Shown: positions 17,060 to 25,318 of the stretch, piece after piece
Position numbering within the stretch: the first letter of the stretch is position 1
Layout of the letters: each line of letters begins with the position of its first letter
NCBI GenBank assembly: GCA_019694215.1
Contig: JAIBCK010000019.1
Span: 1-45,279, forward strand
DNA from: Thermoflexales bacterium
GTDB lineage: Bacteria; Chloroflexota; Anaerolineae; J036; Brachytrichaceae
Length of the DNA: 45,279 nucleotides
Reading direction: 5' to 3'
Notes under the pieces: model-generated
Databases searched by the model: none
The model's input: only the letters and a program-made list of their open reading frames with translations
Told to the model about the DNA's origin: nothing
Program-made: the position numbers and the translations under genes

Positions 17060-18896
17060 CGGTATTGAACGCATACGGCTTGTTGTCGATCAGCATCCAT
17101 TCGGTCGCGCCCTGCCAGCCCATCTCGGTGGGTGTGGACAGCAGAAGCGACGCATTCTTCAATGGGATCGTCTTGCGGCCGGCGCTGACGCCATCCTTGA
17201 GGTTCAGCACATCGACGAGCGCGGAAAACTCGGGTTTGCGCGTGATGCGGATCACGGCCACGCCGCCGGGGGTCAGGGCCGCCGTCCACAGCTCATCGTC
17301 ATCGTCCTTGGAGAGCAGCCCGGACGCGCGCTGTGGCGGGGTGAGCGGCCCACCCTTCATGTCAAAGACGTGCTGCCAGAGCTTGCGGCCACTCGCGATG
17401 TCGATGCCCCACAGCTCGAAGCGCGAGGTCCCGCGGGTGCGATACGCCCGCACGACGAGCACGCCATCCCGAAAGTCCAACGGTCGGATGGTGTAGTCTT
17501 CCTCGGTGAGTATCTCGGCGACCTTGCCGCTGACGTCGCCCATGACAATGGCGCGGTCACCGCCCGCAAAGACGCGATCACCGACCACGACCATGGCCGC
17601 GCTGTCGTGAGACGTGGCGCGCGCACGCGTCGCGCCGGACCAGGCCAGCTTGCCCGTGCCGAGATCGTACTTCTGAAGGCAGGAGTTGGGCGAGCCATAC
17701 CAGGCGTACAGGCCCTTGCCGCTGCTGTCGACGGCGTAGCTGTCGTAGGGATAGCCAACCTGCGGACGTGTCTGCCCGGCGGGCGTGCAGGTGAGCGGGA
17801 ACGAACGCACCTCGCGGCCATCGGCATCGATCAGGGTTGCCAGCGTGGCGAAGGGATCCTTATCCTGCCGTTCGAGCAGCAGGACCTGATCGCCGACGGT
17901 CCACAGCTTGTTGATGCCACTGACGCGCCGTGACCAGACTCTGCCGCCGGACTTGACGTCCAGCGCGGTCACCGTGCTGTCCGCGCTCAGCGCGACCACG
18001 CGCTGACCGACGATGCTCAAGCAGCTTTCGCAACCGCCCGAGATCTGGTCGGGCAGCGTCGTCTCCCACTTTGTCGCGCCGGTATTCGCGTCCAGTCCCA
18101 CCAGGCGCGATTTGTCTGCCGTGACCACCACGTCACTCCCAGCCACGAAGCGCGCGCTCGTCGACGTCGCCGAACGCCACCGGATGGCCGATGTCGATGT
18201 ATCCACGGAGATGATCTTCCAGCGTTCTGCTTCAGGGCTGTCGATGAACAACGCGCGCAGCACCAGAGTGGGCCGATCAGCCACGTCCGTGGCCCCCGGC
18301 AGCAGTCGTCCGTCATACAGATTGACGCGCGCGAATGGCGAAACGATCGCGGCCGGCACGATCGTCGCCAGGGGTCCGCTCTTGCTCGTAAACAACTGGG
18401 CGATGGGGTTGTCGGCGCCGCCCAACGCGAAGACACCCGCGACCAGCGAGGCGACAATCCCCAGGCACACAAACATCAACCCACCCACGGAGACGCACCC
18501 CGCCCTTTGCGCCTTCGGCGACACACCCGCCCCGGGCATTTTCACGGTGGACGTCGTGACAACGACCCTGCCACTCTCCCGCTCCATCGGCCGTGGTGCG
18601 GTCTGACCGTCCCGCAGTCGGTCAACAAAGACCTTCGCCTCCGCCAGCCCCATTCCGGTCTTCTCCCGTACGCGCTTGATAGCCTCGATGACGTTGCCCT
18701 GCTCGGTGAGGTCCAAAATCTCCTGAATGTCGGACGGACCGAGGGGGACGCGCTGCGACGGTGTCTTCGAGCGCATCTCCTCGGGCACCAGGATGGTATT
18801 GCCGCAGTATTCGCAGGTGATGGTGGGAGCGCTCTCCCCCTCGATTCGCGCGGGCGCGCCACAGGAGGGGCACTTGATGGTCGCTGTCTTGGGCAT
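17028..18896 (-). CDS. Membrane-anchored beta-propeller protein with zinc ribbon and L7/L12-like segment
   Basis: A 622-residue protein of unusual build. Residues 1-36 form a zinc ribbon (Cys 9, 12, 28, 31). Residues 53-96 resemble the C-terminal domain of ribosomal protein L7/L12 (EAIKRVREKTGMGLAEAKVF). A hydrophobic helix lies at about 133-159. The rest is a PQQ-like beta-propeller with repeats such as STSAIRWRSAT, NTGATKWETTL, KSGGRVWSRRV and GTGKLAWSG. The likely topology is ribbon and L7/L12 part in the cytoplasm and propeller outside. No enzyme motif is seen, so a scaffold or sensor is plausible. Starts 7 nt after TACACT; overlaps the haemoglobin gene tail-to-tail. Confidence 0.8.
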   Translation of the reverse strand: MPKTATIKCPSCGAPARIEGESAPTITCEYCGNTILVPEEMRSKTPSQRVPLGPSDIQEILDLTEQGNVIEAIKRVREKTGMGLAEAKVFVDRLRDGQTAPRPMERESGRVVVTTSTVKMPGAGVSPKAQRAGCVSVGGLMFVCLGIVASLVAGVFALGGADNPIAQLFTSKSGPLATIVPAAIVSPFARVNLYDGRLLPGATDVADRPTLVLRALFIDSPEAERWKIISVDTSTSAIRWRSATSTSARFVAGSDVVVTADKSRLVGLDANTGATKWETTLPDQISGGCESCLSIVGQRVVALSADSTVTALDVKSGGRVWSRRVSGINKLWTVGDQVLLLERQDKDPFATLATLIDADGREVRSFPLTCTPAGQTRPQVGYPYDSYAVDSSGKGLYAWYGSPNSCLQKYDLGTGKLAWSGATRARATSHDSAAMVVVGDRVFAGGDRAIVMGDVSGKVAEILTEEDYTIRPLDFRDGVLVVRAYRTRGTSRFELWGIDIASGRKLWQHVFDMKGGPLTPPQRASGLLSKDDDDELWTAALTPGGVAVIRITRKPEFSALVDVLNLKDGVSAGRKTIPLKNASLLLSTPTEMGWQGATEWMLIDNKPYAFNTATGTLAYQLP

Positions 18897-18903
18897 GGTC
18901 GCT

Positions 18904-18909
18904 AGTGTA
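18904..18909 (-). promoter_or_regulatory. -10 hexamer for the propeller gene
   Basis: TACACT on the minus strand, 7 nt from ATG 18896, with no room for a Shine-Dalgarno. It matches the TANNNT plus 7 nt pattern also found before the CYTH-CHAD and tupA genes. Transcription would begin at or next to the start codon. Confidence 0.5.
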
Positions 18910-18975
18910 AGGCAGGTGGGCTACTTTGAGGGGGCACCCTGTACCGCGGAATGCCCCCATCGGATCAGGCACGCG

Positions 18976-21900
18976 TCAACGGTGGATCAGCGGCAGGAAG
19001 CGCGTCGGGTAAACGTTGGACTCCACATGCATCTTGATCGTGATCGTTTGCGGGCTGTACAACGCACCCATTGCAGTCACGGTGACCGTCCCGGTGTAGT
19101 CGCCGAGGGGCATGCCGAGCGCGGAGCCCGTCACGATCAGAAGCGATGGCGCTTCGCCGGACACGATGTTGGTCTTGATCCACGGATCGCTCGTCGCCAA
19201 CGTCCATGTCAGCACGCCCAGCCCCTGGTTGGTCACCCAGGTCGACTTGGGGTCGACGGCCGGGCTCCAGGCGTTGAAGACAAAACCCATCGAGCTAGAC
19301 CCCACGTTCAAGGCCGGCACGCTTGGTGGGAACTTCGAGCCGTCCAGCGGATCGGTGCCCAGCTCCAACTCGAGCGCGTCCGAGAACTCGTCGCCATCGG
19401 TGTCCGGGTTGCGCGGGTCCGTGCCGGCCGCCTGCTCCTCGAGGTTGATCAGGCCATCGCCATCCGGATCAGCCAGGGCATCGGCCGGATCGAGCGGGTT
19501 GAATCCGTGTGCCTGCTCCCAGCTGTTGGTCAAGCCATCCTTGTCGTAGTCGGCGATGACGGTGACGGAGACGACCCGCGTGCCCGTCATGATGCCGTCG
19601 CCCACCTGGAACGTGAGCGTGTGCACACCCACCGTTGTCAACGTCACCGATGCGACGTCGCTGTTGGCGATGAGCTTGCCGGCCTTGCGCCAGGAATACT
19701 GGAAGGTCGGCAGCGAATACCCGCCCTGCCCCATCCCCACGCCGATCAGCTGAAGCGGCATGCCTTCGCCTACGACGGCGCCATCCAACGGTGCCTCGAT
19801 GAGCGCCACCGGCGCTTTCTTCTGAAGCGTAAAGGCGGCAGACATGGCGCTGGCGGTATTGAAGCCATCACTCACACGCACGCGGATGCGGGCGGTGTTG
19901 CTCGCCGGGAGCCAGCCCGGGACAAAGCTTGCGCTGTTCTGCGTCACGTAGGGAAGTACCAGCTCCCAGGTCGCGCCGTTGTCGGCGGAGTAGTCGAGCC
20001 CGAACTGCAGCGGCCCACCGTCTGCATCCCCCGCCGCCCACGTCACGGTCATCGGCAGGTCGGGGTTGATCACCGATCCCGACAGTGCGACCGATCCGAT
20101 CGTGGGCGGGATGGACGTTGGGCTGGCCGACCACAGCGTGACGCCATCGTGATACAGGTCCACACCGGTCGCGCCAACCGGGAACGGCACGCGCAACGTG
20201 AAGGACCCATCGGCGCCCTCGTCGAGGTGGTTGTCACCCCGTGATTGCGCAAGGTCGGCCAGGTCATGGGCAATGAGCGCGGCTTCCGGCAGCGCAAAGG
20301 CCTGGTCATGTAGCACGCCATTTCCTGGGCCGAACACGCGCAGGTGGTAGGTTCCCCAGGGTTCCTGAGGCGTAACGGACCCTTCGTTGACTGCCACGAA
20401 GGACAGGCTGGGCGTAACGAGTCCGGTGGCACCGATCTTGCCCGCGAGCCGATACGTTCGCGTGACCGCGACAACTGGCAGCATCGGAGCGGCGGGCCGC
20501 GCCGGACCTGCTCGCTCGGGCGCACCGATCTGCGGCTTCCATCCGGCAGGCAGATAGGCGGGATCGTAGCCCGGACAGACATACAGCGGCAGCATCGGTT
20601 CCTGATAATCAACGCAGAGCTGGGCGAGCAAGTTCTTGTAGTCCTCCAGTTCGAGAACGGTGTTGAAGTTGCGCCGGGCCGGGGCGTAGGAAATCACCGA
20701 CTTGGCCGTGTCAGTCTGATTCGAACCCGAGGCAATCGCGCAAGACTGCGTCAGCAGGAGCTTGAAACCGGAGCCCGTCAGGCGCACCACCCGCGCACCC
20801 GGTTTCGCCTGGGCGTCAAGGGCGTCCTTGAACTCGCGCGTATTGTCGCAGTCGGATGTCCAGCTCAGACCATCTCCATCCCAGCGCCCCTCGTCATATT
20901 TGGAGTGATGGTCGCCGCCTTTGATCGGGACGTTTTCATAGTTGGCCGCACTGCCTGAGACAAAGCCAAAGGCGTGCATCAGCTCATGAGCCATGTAGCG
21001 CCCCGCGACATTCTTCCCAGCATCGATCGAGACGGTCTTCCACCCTGAGTTGCTCACCCCGCCCGCGCTAAGGCCGCCCGTAAGGTTGGCATCAAAAGCA
21101 GCTATCGCCCATGTCGATCCATCGGGATCGAGATACGCCTCGACCTCATCACGGGAATCGCCATCATTCTCGCTGATCGTGATCGAAAATGGCTTCGAGA
21201 ACCACACCGGCGTTTGCGTCGTCCACCAGGCCGAGCCCCAGGTCGTATGCGCGTCCTGTTGGGGATACATTCGACCCAGCGCTGCGAAACCCTCCATGAT
21301 GTTCTGATCATGGTTGCTGTCATTGGGCACGTCGCTGGCATAGATGTTCATCACGCGCACCTTGCGGCGGACGGCGCTCGTATCCACAAAGCGGAATACC
21401 GTGGCGGGGACGTTGAACTGCGTGAGCGTCACCGAGTTTCGTTTGAGCGTGATGCGGGCGCCCTGGAAGTCCTGCCATGGCGTGGGTGTGAGATCGAGCG
21501 CGTCATCGATGTCGACGTTTGCCACGACATTGATGAACGGGCTGATCCCGTCGCCGTTTGAGCTGCCAACGGCGGGCAGTGATTGGCCGGTTGCGTTATA
21601 GAACGACCCGCCGGCAAGCTTCTTGCTCCCGCTGAAGAGCCACTCGACAGTCGCGCTGGTCACGGCATCCTGGCAATCGCCAACTGAACGGGCGTCGATG
21701 GTCACCAGCGTCCGTTTGCCCCAGATCAGCGGTGCGCCGGTGATGGCCTGCTGCGCTCGTGTTCCCACCACAGAGAGCGTGGGCACGGAGAGCGCCATCG
21801 AGCTTGTCGCAACCTGCCCGCTCAGCAGGCGCACGACCACTGGGCCAGAAGTGTCACCCGGCCTGAGGAAGGTCCGAATCTGGGTCGGATCGGTCGCGTC

Positions 21901-24582
21901 CGCGATTCGCTCAGTGCCGCTCCCGACCTTGACATAGGCAGCGGCGCTGCCATCCTGGAAGCCTGCGCCGTCGATGGTGAGCAGGCCACCCACGCCAACA
22001 CACCCGGGCGATATGGCGCTGATAATCGGCTTAAGTTTGAACGGCTGTGCGCTCATGCCGGACTTGAGGCCGTTGGCCTCGGCCTGAAGCTGACCCGTTG
22101 ACGCGGACGCCGGGACCTTGACCGACATGGTCGTGTAGCCTACCGCCTGAATCTCTGCGAGCGGAGCGGGCTTGCCCGACGGGCCGTCCGCACAGCAGAA
22201 TCGCAAAACGTTGAATTCCGGTCCGCGGGTGTCGAATCCGGAGCCGGTAATGATGATGGTCTGGCCCGGCGAACCCGCGGCGGGCAGGAAGGTTGTGATG
22301 GTCGGGACCACGCTGCCGATCGGGCTGGTCACGATGCCGCGCGCAGCGATGGTGCCCGAAAACACGGTGCTGCCGCTGGACGACACCCAGGTGCGGGCGT
22401 TGTCAGCAGCGAGACCCGTGATGCGGTTGCTCTCAACCATCGTGCCGGGCGGGAAGAAGTGCTGCCAGCTGCTGCCCTGGCGGAGTGCGATGCCCTTTGT
22501 CGTGGCCGCCCAGACGCGTCCCTGGGGGTCAATTGAAACATGCGTGACGGTGCTTCCTGGCAGGGCTCCCGTGGCCGAGGTGTACGTCGTCCACGTAAGC
22601 GAAACCGGATCACGATATGACAGGCCCCCATTGCCGCCCACCCACAATCCGCCCGAGGGCTGCACGGCCAAGGCGTTGATTCGGTTCGATGGCAGGCCAT
22701 TTGTCGTGCTGTAGGTACTCCAGCCGCCACCCTGGGACACCAGGGAGTACGACTGCAAGCCAGCCAGCGTGCCGATCCACAGCCGATCACTGGCGTCCAC
22801 GGCCAGCGCGGTGATGGAATCGGAAATCAACGGTGATGTCTGAGTCGTATACGTCAGCCAGTAGCCGCCTTCCGCCCGCAGAGCGAGCCCGGCCGCCGTC
22901 CCCGCCCACATCCGACCATAGCTGTCGCGCACGAGTGCAGTGACATTGTCCGAGGGCAGGCCCGACGCTTGATCGAAGGCCACTGTGCTGGTCGGCGACC
23001 AGCCGACCACGCCATTGGCCGAGGTGCCCAGCCAGAGCAGACCGTCGGAGCCGCGCTGGATGGCCTGAATCGGACTGTTCACGCCGGAAACACTCGTCGT
23101 CACCCAGGTGTTCGAATCGATGTAGCCAAGTGCGGAACCAAGCGCCGCCCAGGTTCGGGTCACTTCGTTATACAGCACGCCGGGCTGCTGTGACGAAGCG
23201 GTGAAGGGGAAGCGCCGCCAGTTGGGCGAGTAGATCGAAAAGCCGGTCCTGTCAGTGTGGCCAAACCACACATCCTCGCCAGCGGCAAGGACCTGTGCGA
23301 CCTGATTGGTCTGCATCGGTGATGTGCCGGTGCCAAACATGCGCCAGGTGCCGTTGTCCCACACCGCGCCGCCGCCCGTGCCACCCTGGAAACTCAACCA
23401 GACACGGCCGGCAAAATCCTCACTGATGTCTGTGGCCTGATTCGAGGGCAGGCCCGGTGACAATGTCGAGTAGTAATCCACCGCATTGCTGAAAAGACCG
23501 ATAGAGTACATGCGACAGACCCCTGCCGCAACCCAGTACTCCGGCATGTCCGGGCTGATCCCGGGGACACTTTCCTCCTGAAGAAACCACAGATCGTGCT
23601 GCGACGTGGTCAGCATGCGCGTGGCGCGGCGCAGACCGCCGCCGCAGCTCGTATTTGCAGGGCTGAAGGTCGTGAAGGAGGAGGCCTGATCCCAGCGCGT
23701 GATCTCCAGCCCATTGCTGAAGTAGACGTAGGTGGTGACCAACGTCGTAAACTCCGCAATGTCGTAGATGTCACTGTTGGGCAGGCCATCCGCAGTATCG
23801 ATCACCTGCCACGTCCAGGGATGCGTGAGGGTGATCTTGACACCGCCCGCGGCCGTGGAGAGCCATATGTGATCAACACCGCTGGCCACAGCGATAGGCG
23901 TCAGCCGATGGATGTCATTGCTGGGTAGCGGCGAGTTGGCCACCGTGTAACGCGTCCAGGTGCCGGCGAACAGATCATAAATGCCAACGCCCAGGTTCGT
24001 CGCTACCCAGAGATCGCCGCCAAAAAGGGCCAGGTCGGTGATGCTGTTGCTGGGCAAGCCCGTCGTCGAGGACAGGATGCTCGTCCAGCCATACACGCCC
24101 AGGTTATTGGGTGCCCATACCCGCAAGCCACCGTTTTGCACGCCGACAAAGAGCCGGCCATCCGGCGCATATTCGATGGCGCTGATCGAAGTCGTGGAGG
24201 AGACGATGTTGTTGATCCGCCAGGTTCCCGTCAACGCCGGTTCTGCGCCAAGGGGCGCAAACCCAACCGGCGCCTGACGGGCGGGGAGAAGCTGCCGACC
24301 CAACTCCGTCCCGTAGCGCGTCGACCAGCCGGGCATGGCAAGATCGGCCACCAGCGCATCCGCCTCGGCGGGTTGCCTATCCAACGTTTCATCGACATCC
24401 GCGACATGGATGCCGTCTGCACCGTTGATCGGCGGCGAAACAGCCGACTGCGTGGTCGTCGGTGAACCCGCCGCATCACCCACCGACACGGGCGAAGCCG
24501 CGCCAACCGGACTCCATCCCATGAGATTCGACATCAGCGCCGCCGCAAGTCCAAGCGACATCAGCCGAGACGGTACTTTCAT
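18976..24582 (-). CDS. Very large secreted multidomain protein with Reg_prop propellers, IPT/TIG, HExxH and TSP3-type repeats
   Basis: About 1,868 residues. A signal peptide (KVPSRLMSLGLAAALMS...) leads into roughly 650 residues of two-component-regulator-type propeller repeats (LWVATNLGVGIYD, LWIGTLAGLQSY, VWAATTKGIALRQ). Two IPT/TIG-like Ig domains follow (ISPGCVGVGGLLTIDGAGF). Near residue 1200 is HELMHAFGF, a HExxH zinc-protease motif, then Ig/PKD-like domains. Acidic calcium-binding repeats lie near 1680-1750 (DKDGLTN, DPDGDGLINLEEQ, DTDGDEFSDALE), then a BACON-like C-terminal domain ending FLPLIHR. ATG 24582 is preferred over 24591 because a GGGGGGAA run ends 9 nt before it. Probably a surface or extracellular protein; whether it is an active protease is unclear. 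Confidence 0.8.
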   Translation of the reverse strand: MKVPSRLMSLGLAAALMSNLMGWSPVGAASPVSVGDAAGSPTTTQSAVSPPINGADGIHVADVDETLDRQPAEADALVADLAMPGWSTRYGTELGRQLLPARQAPVGFAPLGAEPALTGTWRINNIVSSTTSISAIEYAPDGRLFVGVQNGGLRVWAPNNLGVYGWTSILSSTTGLPSNSITDLALFGGDLWVATNLGVGIYDLFAGTWTRYTVANSPLPSNDIHRLTPIAVASGVDHIWLSTAAGGVKITLTHPWTWQVIDTADGLPNSDIYDIAEFTTLVTTYVYFSNGLEITRWDQASSFTTFSPANTSCGGGLRRATRMLTTSQHDLWFLQEESVPGISPDMPEYWVAAGVCRMYSIGLFSNAVDYYSTLSPGLPSNQATDISEDFAGRVWLSFQGGTGGGAVWDNGTWRMFGTGTSPMQTNQVAQVLAAGEDVWFGHTDRTGFSIYSPNWRRFPFTASSQQPGVLYNEVTRTWAALGSALGYIDSNTWVTTSVSGVNSPIQAIQRGSDGLLWLGTSANGVVGWSPTSTVAFDQASGLPSDNVTALVRDSYGRMWAGTAAGLALRAEGGYWLTYTTQTSPLISDSITALAVDASDRLWIGTLAGLQSYSLVSQGGGWSTYSTTNGLPSNRINALAVQPSGGLWVGGNGGLSYRDPVSLTWTTYTSATGALPGSTVTHVSIDPQGRVWAATTKGIALRQGSSWQHFFPPGTMVESNRITGLAADNARTWVSSSGSTVFSGTIAARGIVTSPIGSVVPTITTFLPAAGSPGQTIIITGSGFDTRGPEFNVLRFCCADGPSGKPAPLAEIQAVGYTTMSVKVPASASTGQLQAEANGLKSGMSAQPFKLKPIISAISPGCVGVGGLLTIDGAGFQDGSAAAYVKVGSGTERIADATDPTQIRTFLRPGDTSGPVVVRLLSGQVATSSMALSVPTLSVVGTRAQQAITGAPLIWGKRTLVTIDARSVGDCQDAVTSATVEWLFSGSKKLAGGSFYNATGQSLPAVGSSNGDGISPFINVVANVDIDDALDLTPTPWQDFQGARITLKRNSVTLTQFNVPATVFRFVDTSAVRRKVRVMNIYASDVPNDSNHDQNIMEGFAALGRMYPQQDAHTTWGSAWWTTQTPVWFSKPFSITISENDGDSRDEVEAYLDPDGSTWAIAAFDANLTGGLSAGGVSNSGWKTVSIDAGKNVAGRYMAHELMHAFGFVSGSAANYENVPIKGGDHHSKYDEGRWDGDGLSWTSDCDNTREFKDALDAQAKPGARVVRLTGSGFKLLLTQSCAIASGSNQTDTAKSVISYAPARRNFNTVLELEDYKNLLAQLCVDYQEPMLPLYVCPGYDPAYLPAGWKPQIGAPERAGPARPAAPMLPVVAVTRTYRLAGKIGATGLVTPSLSFVAVNEGSVTPQEPWGTYHLRVFGPGNGVLHDQAFALPEAALIAHDLADLAQSRGDNHLDEGADGSFTLRVPFPVGATGVDLYHDGVTLWSASPTSIPPTIGSVALSGSVINPDLPMTVTWAAGDADGGPLQFGLDYSADNGATWELVLPYVTQNSASFVPGWLPASNTARIRVRVSDGFNTASAMSAAFTLQKKAPVALIEAPLDGAVVGEGMPLQLIGVGMGQGGYSLPTFQYSWRKAGKLIANSDVASVTLTTVGVHTLTFQVGDGIMTGTRVVSVTVIADYDKDGLTNSWEQAHGFNPLDPADALADPDGDGLINLEEQAAGTDPRNPDTDGDEFSDALELELGTDPLDGSKFPPSVPALNVGSSSMGFVFNAWSPAVDPKSTWVTNQGLGVLTWTLATSDPWIKTNIVSGEAPSLLIVTGSALGMPLGDYTGTVTVTAMGALYSPQTITIKMHVESNVYPTRFLPLIHR

Positions 24583-24668
24583 TTCGCGCATTTCCCCCCG
24601 CTACAAGTTCGCGACGTCTTCCTCTGCCGCGTCGAAGGCGGGTTATAGCGCAAACCGGGGAAACCGGA

Positions 24669-24698
24669 CTCTCAGGGATCAGTCATGGTCTCTCAGGG
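24669..24698. repeat. Two 9-bp direct repeats 21 bp apart upstream of the large secreted gene
   Basis: CTCTCAGGG occurs at 24669-24677 and again at 24690-24698, exactly two helical turns apart, in the 110-bp gap before the large secreted gene; the second copy runs into the mobA stop codon. A minus-strand TATAAC (24642-24647) nearby may be its -10. A related TCTCAGGG also precedes the PocR-type gene (31901-31908). Confidence 0.35.
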
Positions 24699-25301
24699 TG
24701 CGAGCGGACCACCAAGTGCGCGCCGCGCGCGGATGTAGGCCTCGGGATCATCGACGGACTCGATCCAGCGCAGATGGGCCGGCACGAGGCGGTTGATCGG
24801 TCGCTGCGCCATGATGCGCTGCAGCGATCTCGCGCCGCCCGCGAAGGCCTCCGGCAGCACCGCCAAAAAGGCAGGCTCGTAGACCGTCACAAGCGGTTCG
24901 GGCCGGTCCGTCTCCGGGTTGATGAACGCGGTGGCCCACTGATTTGGGTCGCGCCCGGCAAGCAAAGCCGTGAGCGCGTCCGCGTCAAAGTGGGGCAGAT
25001 CACACGAGAGCAGCAGCAGGGCGCTTCCCGGGAATCGCGGTTGGAGGGTGAGCACTGCGCCAATGGGGCCATTCCCTGCGAACGCGGGTTCGTCCGCGAT
25101 GCAGTCCTCACATCCCTCGCCTTCGGGCAGTTGGTCGGCCCGCAGCGAGAGGAAGACGCGTTCGCAGACCGGCGCGAGCAGCGCACGGAGCCAGTCCCGC
25201 TGCGCAATGCCATGGTATTCCAGGAGGCCCTTGTCGCGGCCCATCCGACGGCTCTCGCCGCCTGCCAGCACAACGCCGATCAAGGGTGCTGCATGACTCA
25301 T
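24693..25301 (-). CDS. mobA: Molybdenum cofactor guanylyltransferase
   Basis: Transfers GMP from GTP to molybdopterin, forming the guanine dinucleotide cofactor (bis-MGD) used by DMSO-reductase-family enzymes. The 202 residues begin with the nucleotidyltransferase signature VVLAGGESRRMGRDKGLLEY; LLLSCDLPHFD supplies the metal-binding Asp, followed by FINPETDRPEPLVTVY. The start codon lies only 17 bp from the divergent CYTH-CHAD start. No molybdoenzyme is in the window, though a tungstate transporter is encoded about 9 kb away. Confidence 0.93.
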   Translation of the reverse strand: MSHAAPLIGVVLAGGESRRMGRDKGLLEYHGIAQRDWLRALLAPVCERVFLSLRADQLPEGEGCEDCIADEPAFAGNGPIGAVLTLQPRFPGSALLLLSCDLPHFDADALTALLAGRDPNQWATAFINPETDRPEPLVTVYEPAFLAVLPEAFAGGARSLQRIMAQRPINRLVPAHLRWIESVDDPEAYIRARRALGGPLAP

Positions 25302-25305
25302 GCTC

Positions 25306-25312
25306 TATAGTA
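25306..25312. promoter_or_regulatory. Overlapping divergent -10 elements between mobA and the CYTH-CHAD gene
   Basis: TATAGTA contains TATAGT for the plus strand (25306-25311, 7 nt before ATG 25319) and TACTAT for the minus strand (25307-25312, 5 nt before ATG 25301). The whole intergenic gap is 25302-25318. Both transcripts must therefore start at or beside their start codons unless the promoters lie inside the opposite genes. Confidence 0.6.
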
Positions 25313-25318
25313 TCGGAC

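Noticed and set aside
18727-20244. 505-codon open frame on the plus strand
   Set aside because: Covers the antisense of two confident genes and their gap; no motif seen.
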